Part shown: piece after piece, positions 1-6,258 of the stretch
How positions within the stretch are numbered: position 1 is the first letter of the stretch
Layout of the letters: every line of letters begins with the position of its first letter
Source: Candidatus Bathyarchaeota archaeon
Lineage (GTDB): Archaea > Asgardarchaeota > Lokiarchaeia > Sigyniarchaeales > Sigyniarchaeaceae
Assembly (NCBI GenBank): GCA_014729935.1
Contig: WJJB01000092.1
Span: forward strand, 1 to 11,294
Direction of reading: 5' to 3'
Length of the DNA: 11,294 nucleotides
Notes under the pieces: generated by a model
Told to the model about the DNA's origin: nothing
What the model saw: only the letters and a program-made list of their open reading frames with translations
The model's database searches: none
Made by a program: the position numbers and the translations under genes

Positions 1-77
1 ATCCGAAGAAGAGCCACATTGGTTCCCAAATTTCCAGAAAAATGCAATAAATGAAAGAAATAAGGGAAGTCGTGGGA

Positions 78-107
78 GGATCCGGGAATCTGGCGTACTC
101 CCGGTCC
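78..107 (-). terminator. Possible hairpin terminator
   Basis: GGATCCGGGA (78-87) pairs with TCCCGGTCC (99-107) around an 11-base loop, leaving one bulged base. The hairpin lies about 25 bases past the stop of the minus-strand gene at 132-536. On that strand it is followed by T-rich sequence down to about position 40. Archaeal termination depends mostly on T-tracts, so the hairpin may be incidental. The first 131 bases hold no convincing gene. Confidence 0.3.
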
Positions 108-131
108 CGGCACGCTTCCAGGTGCATGCCA

Positions 132-536
132 TCACGTGGTAGATCTTGGCGCCAGGAATTCCTTGAAGGGAATGGCAACGAGATCTCCAATTACATAGGT
201 TCCCAGTATAATGGTGAACAAAAGGGATTCCATGTAATACGTCTTCGTGATGATCGTGGGCAATACCACGGCGATGAACCAGATGAGCTTGTACGTCATC
301 TGCATCAAGAGAACCGGGATGAACTTCCGGGGATTCTTGATCCCGAAAATCGACCAAATGCCCTCGGCAGTGAATAAACTTGCCATCAATCCAAAAATCA
401 GTGGATCTTGCACGGGCCACCCCATGGTCTCGATGACAAATTCGGGTGCAACAAGCATCAAGACTCCGAAGGCGAACGATGCCACCAAGGTATACCAGAA
501 CATTACCTTCAGTTTTAACTCGGTCGTGATCTCCAT
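132..536 (-). CDS. Small four-helix membrane protein, unknown function
   Basis: A 134-residue protein made almost entirely of four hydrophobic helices, roughly residues 10-31, 43-66, 72-95 and 103-122. Short loops carry MGWPVQDP (38-45) and KNPRKFIP (67-74), and the tail after residue 124 is short and polar. There is no cleavable signal peptide and no catalytic motif I can identify. Overall size and pattern recall small DoxX- or DUF4345-like integral membrane proteins, but I cannot assign a family. The start is supported by a minus-strand TATA-like box centred 26.5 bases upstream (559-566), which implies a leaderless transcript. The neighbour on the same strand ends 102 bases upstream, so the two are probably transcribed separately. 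The reading frame is intact and hydrophobicity is regular, so the gene is real; its function is open. Confidence 0.8.
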   Translation of the reverse strand: MEITTELKLKVMFWYTLVASFAFGVLMLVAPEFVIETMGWPVQDPLIFGLMASLFTAEGIWSIFGIKNPRKFIPVLLMQMTYKLIWFIAVVLPTIITKTYYMESLLFTIILGTYVIGDLVAIPFKEFLAPRSTT

Positions 537-558
537 GGGTAGATGTCCGATTGCTTCG

Positions 559-566
559 CTTTAAAA
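559..566 (-). promoter_or_regulatory. TATA box for the four-helix membrane protein
   Basis: The minus strand reads TTTTAAAG, centred 26.5 bases upstream of the ATG at 536. That is the spacing of an archaeal TATA box to a leaderless start. The rest of the 102-base gap (537-638) shows nothing else. Confidence 0.5.
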
Positions 567-638
567 CATTGCGACCGTGGCCTTCGAGCTACCGATTTCG
601 TTACCTGACATGTTAGAAGAAAGCCGTTAGAGCATCAT

Positions 639-1688
639 TCAAAGCATAATCTCGTAGACGAGCACCCGTTCGACCGTGTGATTGAGCCCCGTTTTCACGG
701 TATGGATGTCATCGATGGCTTCCACGTAAAGAAGAATGCGATTCCGGACCGGGTCGTGAATGGAGGTTGAATATCCCAGTAATGGATGCAGGGAGAATTC
801 ATAGGGTGATGATGGCTTCCAGCGTGCTTGGAAGATCGTATCAAGGTTTCCTCCCCGGTGATCCAAGATGGCAGCATAAAAGGTAACTAGCGATTGCCCG
901 TGACGGACGCCATGCTCGTCCGCTGCCTCGTGCTCGACATTTGGGTCGATCTCGTGTGCCATGCACGTCCCGATGAACATGGGGCCAGTTGCGCCTGCAA
1001 ATAATGAACCGGAAAGGAATACCTTTTCATCAGCTCCATCCACGGATAATACCCCGTGCTTGTTCCACTTGATACCATCGTTGCTCGTGGCGTATCCGGG
1101 CCTGCGGGTTCCTTCTTTATCCTTGGCTTTATATATGCAGTGGTACCTGCCATCGATGATATCGATGGTGCCGTCCCGCGCCTGCATTGCATCGTGATCT
1201 CTCGTTGATCCCGTGGACAGGACGATTCCTCTCGATTCCCAAGGCCCGGTGAGATCCGGGGCTACCAGTAGTAGTGTCTCCCATTTCAACCCTCCCCACA
1301 CGAATTCCTTCCCCACATCTACCGACAAGTAGAAATGCCATGATCCGGTGAGCGGGTCCATGAGTAGCTGCGTGCCCTCGATGCTATGGATATCGATGCT
1401 AGCGATATCCTGTACCAATTCCTTTGAAAGGCTCGTGATCAGCGAAAAATTTGTACAACCATCATCGGACCGGTATATATTTGCCTGGTACCCCCGCTTG
1501 TTTCCTTCCGCCACCCTGGGTCGCGATGTAAGTAAGAATTCATTCCCAGCGTCGTGGAAGATTGCCTTGCCCGCTCCCGTCCACGATCCCGGCTTGAAAT
1601 TGGGGGGATCGATCGCCACACCCTTGAATTGCCGCTTCGAGAATATGTACTGGGGGGGCACCATTCCAAGCCAGTGTCCTGCTACCAT
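639..1688 (-). CDS. Five-bladed beta-propeller glycoside hydrolase-like protein
   Basis: A 349-residue protein with the repeated strand-turn pattern of five-bladed glycosidase propellers (GH43/GH32/GH130-like). Seen in order: an Arg-rich segment LLTSRPRV with a following RG (52-66); YRSDDGCTNF (72-81); DPLTGSWHFYLS (111-122); DHDAMQ (164-169) leading into DIIDGRYHCIYKA (176-188); ATSNDGIKW (200-208); and HDPVRNRILLYVEA (311-324). 'Dp.tG.wh.y.s' and 'i.DG.Yh..Y.a' followed by 's.DGi.W' are typical blade signatures of these clans. I cannot assign the catalytic acids with confidence, so substrate and even activity are unproven. There is no signal peptide, which suggests a cytoplasmic enzyme acting on imported or internal glycosides. 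A TATA-like box sits 25.5 bases upstream of the ATG. An AAGGTGG stretch about 8 bases upstream could also act as a ribosome site. It might be a non-catalytic propeller. Confidence 0.65.
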   Translation of the reverse strand: MVAGHWLGMVPPQYIFSKRQFKGVAIDPPNFKPGSWTGAGKAIFHDAGNEFLLTSRPRVAEGNKRGYQANIYRSDDGCTNFSLITSLSKELVQDIASIDIHSIEGTQLLMDPLTGSWHFYLSVDVGKEFVWGGLKWETLLLVAPDLTGPWESRGIVLSTGSTRDHDAMQARDGTIDIIDGRYHCIYKAKDKEGTRRPGYATSNDGIKWNKHGVLSVDGADEKVFLSGSLFAGATGPMFIGTCMAHEIDPNVEHEAADEHGVRHGQSLVTFYAAILDHRGGNLDTIFQARWKPSSPYEFSLHPLLGYSTSIHDPVRNRILLYVEAIDDIHTVKTGLNHTVERVLVYEIML

Positions 1689-1709
1689 GGTATATCATCC
1701 ACCTTAGTG

Positions 1710-1717
1710 TTAAAAAA
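1710..1717 (-). promoter_or_regulatory. TATA box for the glycosidase-like gene
   Basis: The minus strand reads TTTTTTAA, centred 25.5 bases before the ATG at 1688. This agrees with a leaderless or nearly leaderless transcript. Confidence 0.5.
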
Positions 1718-1774
1718 TGAATGGCCCCATACTCTTGCACCATTACTTTTTAGGACTGGAAATGATAGCATGAA

Positions 1775-1905
1775 AAAAGGGGAAAACGGGCGGGTGGGTC
1801 TTTCATTTCTCTCATTCCCTACCGCGCCGCTTGATCACGAGCGCGCCGATCCCGAAGGATGCTGCGCCGACCACGATCAAGCCTAATGCATTACAAAGTT
1901 CATGA
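1775..1905 (-). pseudogene. Orphan C-terminal membrane anchor (gene remnant)
   Basis: On the minus strand, 1815-1904 translates to about 30 residues. A hydrophobic Gly/Ala-rich helix (GLIVVGAASFGIGALVI) is followed by the basic tail KRRGRE and a TGA at 1812-1814. This is the classic C-terminal stop-transfer anchor of an archaeal surface protein. Codons in the segment (ATC, CTC, GTG, AAG, GCG) resemble those of neighbouring genes. Past the stop lies a minus-strand C/T-rich tract (TTTTCCCCTTTTTTC, about 1773-1787) that could be its old terminator. Upstream, the frame runs into the promoter and start of the divergent propeller gene, so no full gene can exist. I read it as the surviving 3' end of a deleted gene; chance is the alternative. 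Confidence 0.35.
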
Positions 1906-1945
1906 AGGCTAAAAAGCAAATACCCATGAATCCTTGATTTGGTGA

Positions 1946-1955
1946 TTTTTAAATA
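1946..1955 (+). promoter_or_regulatory. TATA box for the propeller gene
   Basis: TTTTTAAATA is centred about 26.5 to 27.5 bases upstream of the ATG at 1978. It is the strongest TATA match in the window and implies a leaderless message. Confidence 0.65.
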
Positions 1956-1977
1956 ACTCGGGATTATATGAGGTACA

Positions 1978-3288
1978 ATGAAACGACGAAAGACGCTGAT
2001 AACGGGCACGGTTATTGCAATCATGGCAGGTGCAGGCATCATCGCGGCCATGGCATGCTTGTTGGATTTCAATGATAACAAGATCATTGATCATTTTTAC
2101 AAAGCACCAGGAGATCAAATGTTTTACATCTCATCACCAGCCATTGATGGTGATGGGAACATTTACATTGGCACGTCCCACAAGGGACGGTGGGAAATTG
2201 AAGGAAACACGTGGTCGGAGCATTATTACATGCTCTCGTTCAATCCCGATTTGAGCCCACGCTGGTCCTTCCAGACGAACAACTCGGAACTGATCAAGGG
2301 AGGACCTGCCATCCATCCAAGTGGCTTGATCATCTTCGTAGTGGAGAGTAACGGACCTAGCAGTAGTCAATCGATTCCCAACGCAACCTATAACAAGGTT
2401 TACGCGCTGAACATGGATGGAACCCTGAATTGGTCATCGGCTCACTTGAATGAAGATGTATTCGATTCTGCATGGGGCAGTTCACCACTGCATCCCGCCA
2501 TTGATGATAACGGAAACATCCACGTTCAAGGGCAGCATGTCATAAGTTGCTTTCACTCCAATGGCACGCTCTATTGGGAAAACCGGACGTCTATCTTGAA
2601 CTACGCGGGTTCACCCACGGTTCACGGCAATACCGTGTATTTCCCATCGGGAGATACTAACAACGGCTACATTTACGCATTTCACCTGAATGGAACCTTC
2701 AAGTGGCGGTTTACCGCCCATGAACCTGCCTGCAACAACCGGTTCAACATGATATCAATCGATGGTGATGGAAGGTTAATCGCGGGAATGGATAATGAAA
2801 CCGTACATGCCATCAACTCTAATGGCACCCTGAATTGGACTTTTACCATTCCTACCTCAAATGCGAAGGTGCGCCAAAATGTTGCCATTGATGATACAGG
2901 CACGATTTATCTTGGCACGAAGAATGATCAACATTCAGAGTTTTATGCTTTGCATGCTAATGGAAGCCTCAAATGGAAGTATTCCAATCCCTTGCGTGAT
3001 GTGTACAGCTCGCCAACGCTCACCACAGATGGGTCCATCTGGTTCGGCACCGAGGACATGGCGATATACCGCCTCGACATGGAAACAGGGGATCTCTTGG
3101 ATACCTTTCAGGTGGAAAGAGATATCACGTGGTGTTCTCCTGCCTTTACTGCTTCCGGAACCTTGCTCGCAGGGGACATGGGTGGGTACCTGTATGCCAT
3201 CGATTTTCAAGGTATAGGCCTGGCAACCGGCTTTGCATGGCCGTGCTTGGGGTTCAATTTCCAACGAACGAGATACGTTTCGGGATGA
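1978..3288 (+). CDS. Membrane-anchored PQQ-like beta-propeller protein
   Basis: A 436-residue protein. Residues 1-6 are basic (MKRRKT), followed by a hydrophobic signal or anchor helix (7-29); the rest should face outside the cell. It holds seven to eight PQQ-like blades, each pairing a strand such as SPAIDGDGNIYIGT (53-66), VAIDDTGTIYLGT (302-314) or SPAFTASGTLLAGD (387-400) with a partner such as ALNMDGTLNW (143-152), AINSNGTLNW (278-287) or ALHANGSLKW (324-333). It ends with AWPCLGFNFQRT, the closing motif common in these proteins. No PQQ ligands are recognisable; such archaeal propellers are usually binding or scaffold proteins. Ten N-X-S/T sequons (first N at 101, 135, 151, 195, 202, 238, 273, 282, 286, 328) suggest heavy N-glycosylation. 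The strong TATA box fixes the start. The next gene encodes a membrane glycosyltransferase. Confidence 0.85.
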   Translation: MKRRKTLITGTVIAIMAGAGIIAAMACLLDFNDNKIIDHFYKAPGDQMFYISSPAIDGDGNIYIGTSHKGRWEIEGNTWSEHYYMLSFNPDLSPRWSFQTNNSELIKGGPAIHPSGLIIFVVESNGPSSSQSIPNATYNKVYALNMDGTLNWSSAHLNEDVFDSAWGSSPLHPAIDDNGNIHVQGQHVISCFHSNGTLYWENRTSILNYAGSPTVHGNTVYFPSGDTNNGYIYAFHLNGTFKWRFTAHEPACNNRFNMISIDGDGRLIAGMDNETVHAINSNGTLNWTFTIPTSNAKVRQNVAIDDTGTIYLGTKNDQHSEFYALHANGSLKWKYSNPLRDVYSSPTLTTDGSIWFGTEDMAIYRLDMETGDLLDTFQVERDITWCSPAFTASGTLLAGDMGGYLYAIDFQGIGLATGFAWPCLGFNFQRTRYVSG

Positions 3289-3299
3289 CTGCCCCCATC

Positions 3300-3333
3300 A
3301 TTTTGCTTCTTTTTCCTGCAACAGTTTTTCTTA
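3300..3333 (+). terminator. T-rich terminator after the propeller gene
   Basis: Just after the stop at 3288 come several pyrimidine runs, including CTTCTTTTTCC and GTTTTTCTT. This matches archaeal T-tract termination and separates the propeller from the downstream gene. Confidence 0.45.
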
Positions 3334-3400
3334 ATGATTATTCATTTACCCGAAAAACGAGGCATGTGATATTTTACCGGATGATGTGCCCATGCAAACT

Positions 3401-3410
3401 TTTTTCTAAA
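3401..3410 (+). promoter_or_regulatory. TATA-like box deciding the glycosyltransferase start
   Basis: TTTTTCTAAA is centred 26.5 bases upstream of the ATG at 3432, the same spacing as at the leaderless genes in this window. It favours 3432 over the longer reading from 3129. Confidence 0.45.
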
Positions 3411-3431
3411 GGAAATGCATTACCTTTCCCC

Positions 3432-4868
3432 ATGGCATCGTTGATCAAGCGCCTGAATCTTCCATGGTTCGTGGCGCTATTGGCACTCATTACCATAAAT
3501 ATCGTACTCTCGCTGCTCACGAGCGGAAGCGCCGAATACATCGTGAATGATAATGACAGGTGGCGCGAATTCACCGGGGAAATAATCATGTGGTTCCAAG
3601 ATGCGGACCACGCTCTGGATCCAGGATTCTCCAACTATAACCACGCCTTCACGCCTCTCTATCCCGTGATGGGAGCAATACTTGGATTTCCCTTCAATGA
3701 TGCCGGCGTGGGATTATCCATCACCTCAGCTATCTTCACGACGCTTTCCATGGTGGTGCTTGGCTTATTCCTGAAAGAACATTATAATTTTGATCTTAAC
3801 AAGATCGTGAAGTTCCTCGCATTCTTCATGACCAATTACTTCATGATCATTTACATCGCGGTACCAACCGAAACGGAGCAAGCCATCATGTTTTGCACCA
3901 TTTTTAACCTGTACACCCTCCAACGCCACGAGAAGGATCCCTCCATCAAGAACAAGCTTCTCCTCTCCCTATCATATGGGCTTAGCCTCTATTGCAGGGA
4001 AATCCTGTGGCCCATGCTCCTATTCCCGGTTATCTTCATCATGTGGGAGATCCTCCTCCAACGGAAAGAAAATGGAATATTCACCAAGGAGAATGCGATA
4101 CGCGTCATTGAGATATTTGCCTTTTCTACACTGGTCCCATTGGGAGGTTACCTTCCATTCGTGTTTGGTGCCAACCAATTGGAACTGATCACCACGAGGT
4201 TCAACATTCTCACGGGTTACGGGAAATCAATCATCGAATTGATCACCCACGGGTTAATCGCTTTCGGTTTTACCTTCATCATCCCGGTATTCATCATGCT
4301 CGATGACGTATCTCGGAAGCTGGATAATAAAGAAACACAAAACAAGGTATTCTTCAATTCAGATCACCGGATGCTTATCACGTGGTTGGCATTTTTCATT
4401 GGGTACCGGCTCATTAGTCCTGGGCCCTTTTGGAAGCGATACTGGATCCCCATCATCTTCGGGATTTTCATCATAGATTTCATGCTAATGGACAGGTTAC
4501 TGGAGGGTCGGAAATCGAAATCTTTTGCCACTTGGGTTATGGTTGCCGCCAATTACACCTTCAACGTGATTTTCGTGATGATGCAAATCCTGCATGGTGC
4601 AACCTTCGAGACTCTTGCTGATGACCTTCTATTGGTTGCGGGTGTATTCCTGGGAACGTTTTGGCTGCCACCCGTGGCAATATTCCTCTATGATTTTCAA
4701 TATACAAGAGAAGATGGGACTAGCGGGTTCGGGTGGTTCATTGCAATCATCATTAGCTGCTGGGCGGGATTGGCCTTATATCTCGATAGAACGAGCAAGG
4801 AGATGAATAAGACCAAGCAACCACAACAGGGTTCAAGGATAAGCCATCAGGTGGATGATGGTTCATAA
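3432..4868 (+). CDS. GT-C family (GT39-like) membrane glycosyltransferase
   Basis: A 478-residue polytopic membrane protein with about ten hydrophobic helices (first near 11-30, last near 433-450). The layout fits dolichyl-phosphate-sugar transferases of the GT39/PMT_2 type. After helix 1, the external loop holds an acidic segment (YIVNDNDRWRE, 36-46) where these enzymes place a catalytic Asp. Next come YIAVPTETEQ (141-150) with LYTLQRHE (160-167), like the family's '..tE..f......yl..r', then GLSLYCREILWPMLLFPV (183-200) and WKRYWIPIIFG (334-344), like the family's 'RY.lP..'. Such enzymes move a sugar from a lipid-phosphate donor onto protein or lipid outside the membrane. The frame is open back to 3129, inside the propeller gene, but that extension is unlike a membrane N-terminus and the TATA-like box supports 3432. 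Acceptor and sugar are unknown. A non-enzymatic GT-C relative is possible. Confidence 0.65.
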   Translation: MASLIKRLNLPWFVALLALITINIVLSLLTSGSAEYIVNDNDRWREFTGEIIMWFQDADHALDPGFSNYNHAFTPLYPVMGAILGFPFNDAGVGLSITSAIFTTLSMVVLGLFLKEHYNFDLNKIVKFLAFFMTNYFMIIYIAVPTETEQAIMFCTIFNLYTLQRHEKDPSIKNKLLLSLSYGLSLYCREILWPMLLFPVIFIMWEILLQRKENGIFTKENAIRVIEIFAFSTLVPLGGYLPFVFGANQLELITTRFNILTGYGKSIIELITHGLIAFGFTFIIPVFIMLDDVSRKLDNKETQNKVFFNSDHRMLITWLAFFIGYRLISPGPFWKRYWIPIIFGIFIIDFMLMDRLLEGRKSKSFATWVMVAANYTFNVIFVMMQILHGATFETLADDLLLVAGVFLGTFWLPPVAIFLYDFQYTREDGTSGFGWFIAIIISCWAGLALYLDRTSKEMNKTKQPQQGSRISHQVDDGS

Positions 4869-4877
4869 CCACGTACC

Positions 4878-4884
4878 TTATATG
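4878..4884 (+). promoter_or_regulatory. TATA box for the oxidoreductase gene
   Basis: TTATATG lies about 37 bases upstream of the GTG start at 4918, predicting a short leader of about 10 bases. The octamer GTGAAATC occurs twice here (4908-4915 and 4918-4925), the second copy overlapping the start; its meaning is unclear. Confidence 0.45.
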
Positions 4885-4917
4885 CAAAGGATAGAATACC
4901 GGGTCAAGTGAAATCAC

Positions 4918-5955
4918 GTGAAATCTGCTTACATCACGAAGCATGGTGATTTGGACGATATCACGGTTGGTCAGCTGGATGATCCAGAGATTTCCCACGA
5001 CGAGATCTTGGTGAGAGGTAAATTTGCTGCCTTGAATCACTTGGATTCATTTGTCGTGAAAGGTTGGAAGGGATTGGATCTCACCTTTCCCCACGTCTTG
5101 GGAAGTGATGGTTCGGGAATCGTGCTCCAAACAGGCGAAGCCGTCTCCACCATTCAAGAGGGTGACTGCATACTGGCAAATCCTGGATTAAGCTGCATGA
5201 AATGTTATCAATGCCTATCGGGTACCCAGAATTTGTGCTCGGATTTTTCGATAATCGGGGAGCATGCTAATGGGACTTTTTCCACGGTGTTTAAAATACC
5301 TGAAGTTAATGCACTGAAAGTACCACGTACATTTCCCCTCGACATGGCTGCTGCAGCACCGCTCACGTTTCTCACTGCATGGCGAATGCTAACGAATCGA
5401 GCAAAAGTTAAGCAAGGACAAACGGTATTCATCCACGGTGCAGGCGGTGGGGTGGCAACGGCAGCCATCCAGATAGCGAAAGCGCACGGTGCAACCGTCA
5501 TCGTTACAACCAGCACCCCAGCGAAGATGGAAATGGCACGCAAGCTGGGCGCAGATCATGTCCTCAATTACAAGACAAACCAGGTATATGATAAGGAAGT
5601 GTATATCAAAATCACCAAGAAAAAAGGTGTTGATATAGTCATCGATAGCGTGGGTTCTCCCACGTTCAGCAAGAGCCTCAGGTTGTTACGAAAGGATGGG
5701 ATCCTTGTCACGTGCGGCGCCACTGCGGGACAGGAAGCAACGATAGATATACGTCAAATTTTCTGGAAGCAAGTGCGCGTGCTTGGCTCCACCATGGCAA
5801 ACCAGGCGGAATTCAGGGATGCCATGAATTTCATCTTGGAAGGAAGGGGAACTCCCGTGATATCCAAGGTGTTTTCCTTGGATGATATCGTGGATGCTGA
5901 ACGATACCTGCTCTCTGAAGATAGCTTCGGGAAGGTTCTCATTCAAATTTCCTGA
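4918..5955 (+). CDS. MDR-superfamily oxidoreductase lacking the catalytic zinc site
   Basis: A 345-residue medium-chain dehydrogenase/reductase of standard length. The GroES-like N-domain has the structural-zinc cysteines C93, C96, C99 and C107 (CMKCYQCLSGTQNLC). The catalytic zinc ligands are absent: the usual Cys is Asn in ALNHLD (38-43), and the usual GHE is replaced in LGSDGSG (61-67). The nucleotide-binding loop is GAGGGVATAAIQIAK (174-188), and after strand 2 comes TTSTPAKMEMARKLGAD (197-213), where Ser/Thr and Lys instead of an acidic residue suggest NADPH. LGSTMANQAEF (289-299) recalls archaeal acryloyl-CoA or crotonyl-CoA reductase-like members with NHLD and GSTMG motifs. The likely role is NADPH-dependent reduction of an activated double bond, such as an enoyl-CoA or quinone; the substrate is not readable. 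The start is GTG, 49 bases after the previous stop, with its own TATA box. Confidence 0.88.
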   Translation: MKSAYITKHGDLDDITVGQLDDPEISHDEILVRGKFAALNHLDSFVVKGWKGLDLTFPHVLGSDGSGIVLQTGEAVSTIQEGDCILANPGLSCMKCYQCLSGTQNLCSDFSIIGEHANGTFSTVFKIPEVNALKVPRTFPLDMAAAAPLTFLTAWRMLTNRAKVKQGQTVFIHGAGGGVATAAIQIAKAHGATVIVTTSTPAKMEMARKLGADHVLNYKTNQVYDKEVYIKITKKKGVDIVIDSVGSPTFSKSLRLLRKDGILVTCGATAGQEATIDIRQIFWKQVRVLGSTMANQAEFRDAMNFILEGRGTPVISKVFSLDDIVDAERYLLSEDSFGKVLIQIS

Positions 5956-5961
5956 AATCGA

Positions 5962-6016
5962 GATTTTTCCACTTTTTCCCTACTATTGCATTCCTAGACC
6001 ATTTTTTACCCGTTTT
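5962..6016 (+). terminator. T-rich termination region after the oxidoreductase
   Basis: Four T-runs (GATTTTTCC, CTTTTTCCC, CATTTTTTACC, CGTTTTCC) follow the stop at 5955 within about 60 bases. This is consistent with strong T-tract termination in archaea. Confidence 0.5.
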
Positions 6017-6111
6017 CCGCCAGAAAGCCACGTCCTTTAGTTTAGGGCGTGGTAATTCAACCCCTTTCTACCAGAAAAACATGTCCATTAGAGAGAGGGC
6101 GGTAGTTCAAC
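6008..6111 (+). repeat. Tandem IS200/IS605-type right-end hairpins, no transposase
   Basis: Two head-to-tail copies of a 52-54 base unit (about 6008-6061 and 6060-6111), roughly three quarters identical by hand alignment; both end in TTCAAC. In copy 1, CCACGTCC (6028-6035) pairs with GGGCGTGG (6045-6052), with one T-G wobble and an extra T-A pair, around a T-rich loop, then TAATTCAAC. This matches the right end of archaeal and bacterial IS200/IS605 elements: a subterminal hairpin a few bases before a TTCAAC or TTCAC terminus, also the 3' end of TnpB guide RNAs. Copy 2 keeps GTCC/GGGC and GGTAGTTCAAC but its stem is imperfect. No tnpA or tnpB frame and no left end are visible nearby; an intact oxidoreductase gene lies where the element body would be. 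These look like remnants or solo ends. Confidence 0.6.
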
Positions 6112-6211
6112 CGAACGGTACGGTAACATAAAAATGGAGCTGGGAGCCCTTCTTACCACTGAATGCCCTTCGATGCCTTTTTCGGGTATTAGGGGGAAAC
6201 AAACCGAGGTG

Positions 6212-6219
6212 TTTTTATA
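6212..6219 (+). promoter_or_regulatory. TATA box for the PhoU-like regulator
   Basis: TTTTTATA is centred about 43 bases upstream of the ATG at 6259, predicting a transcription start near 6243 and a leader of about 16 bases. No clear Shine-Dalgarno is seen. The gap from 5956 to 6258 is otherwise filled by the T-rich tract and the tandem hairpins. Confidence 0.5.
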
Positions 6220-6258
6220 CGTAACAATGCTAGTGTCACCTAAACATTCACCCACTAG

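Noticed and set aside
51..564. Two plus-strand open frames opposite the four-helix membrane protein
   Set aside because: They overlap each other and the minus-strand gene, lack promoters, and their translations are low-information.
3129..3431. N-terminal extension of the glycosyltransferase
   Set aside because: It overlaps the propeller gene by 160 bases, reads as Arg/Cys-rich noise, and crosses the T-rich terminator. The TATA-like box supports the start at 3432.
6008..6111. CRISPR-like array
   Set aside because: There are only two diverged copies with no spacer between them, and they carry hairpin plus TTCAAC ends typical of IS605 elements rather than CRISPR repeats.
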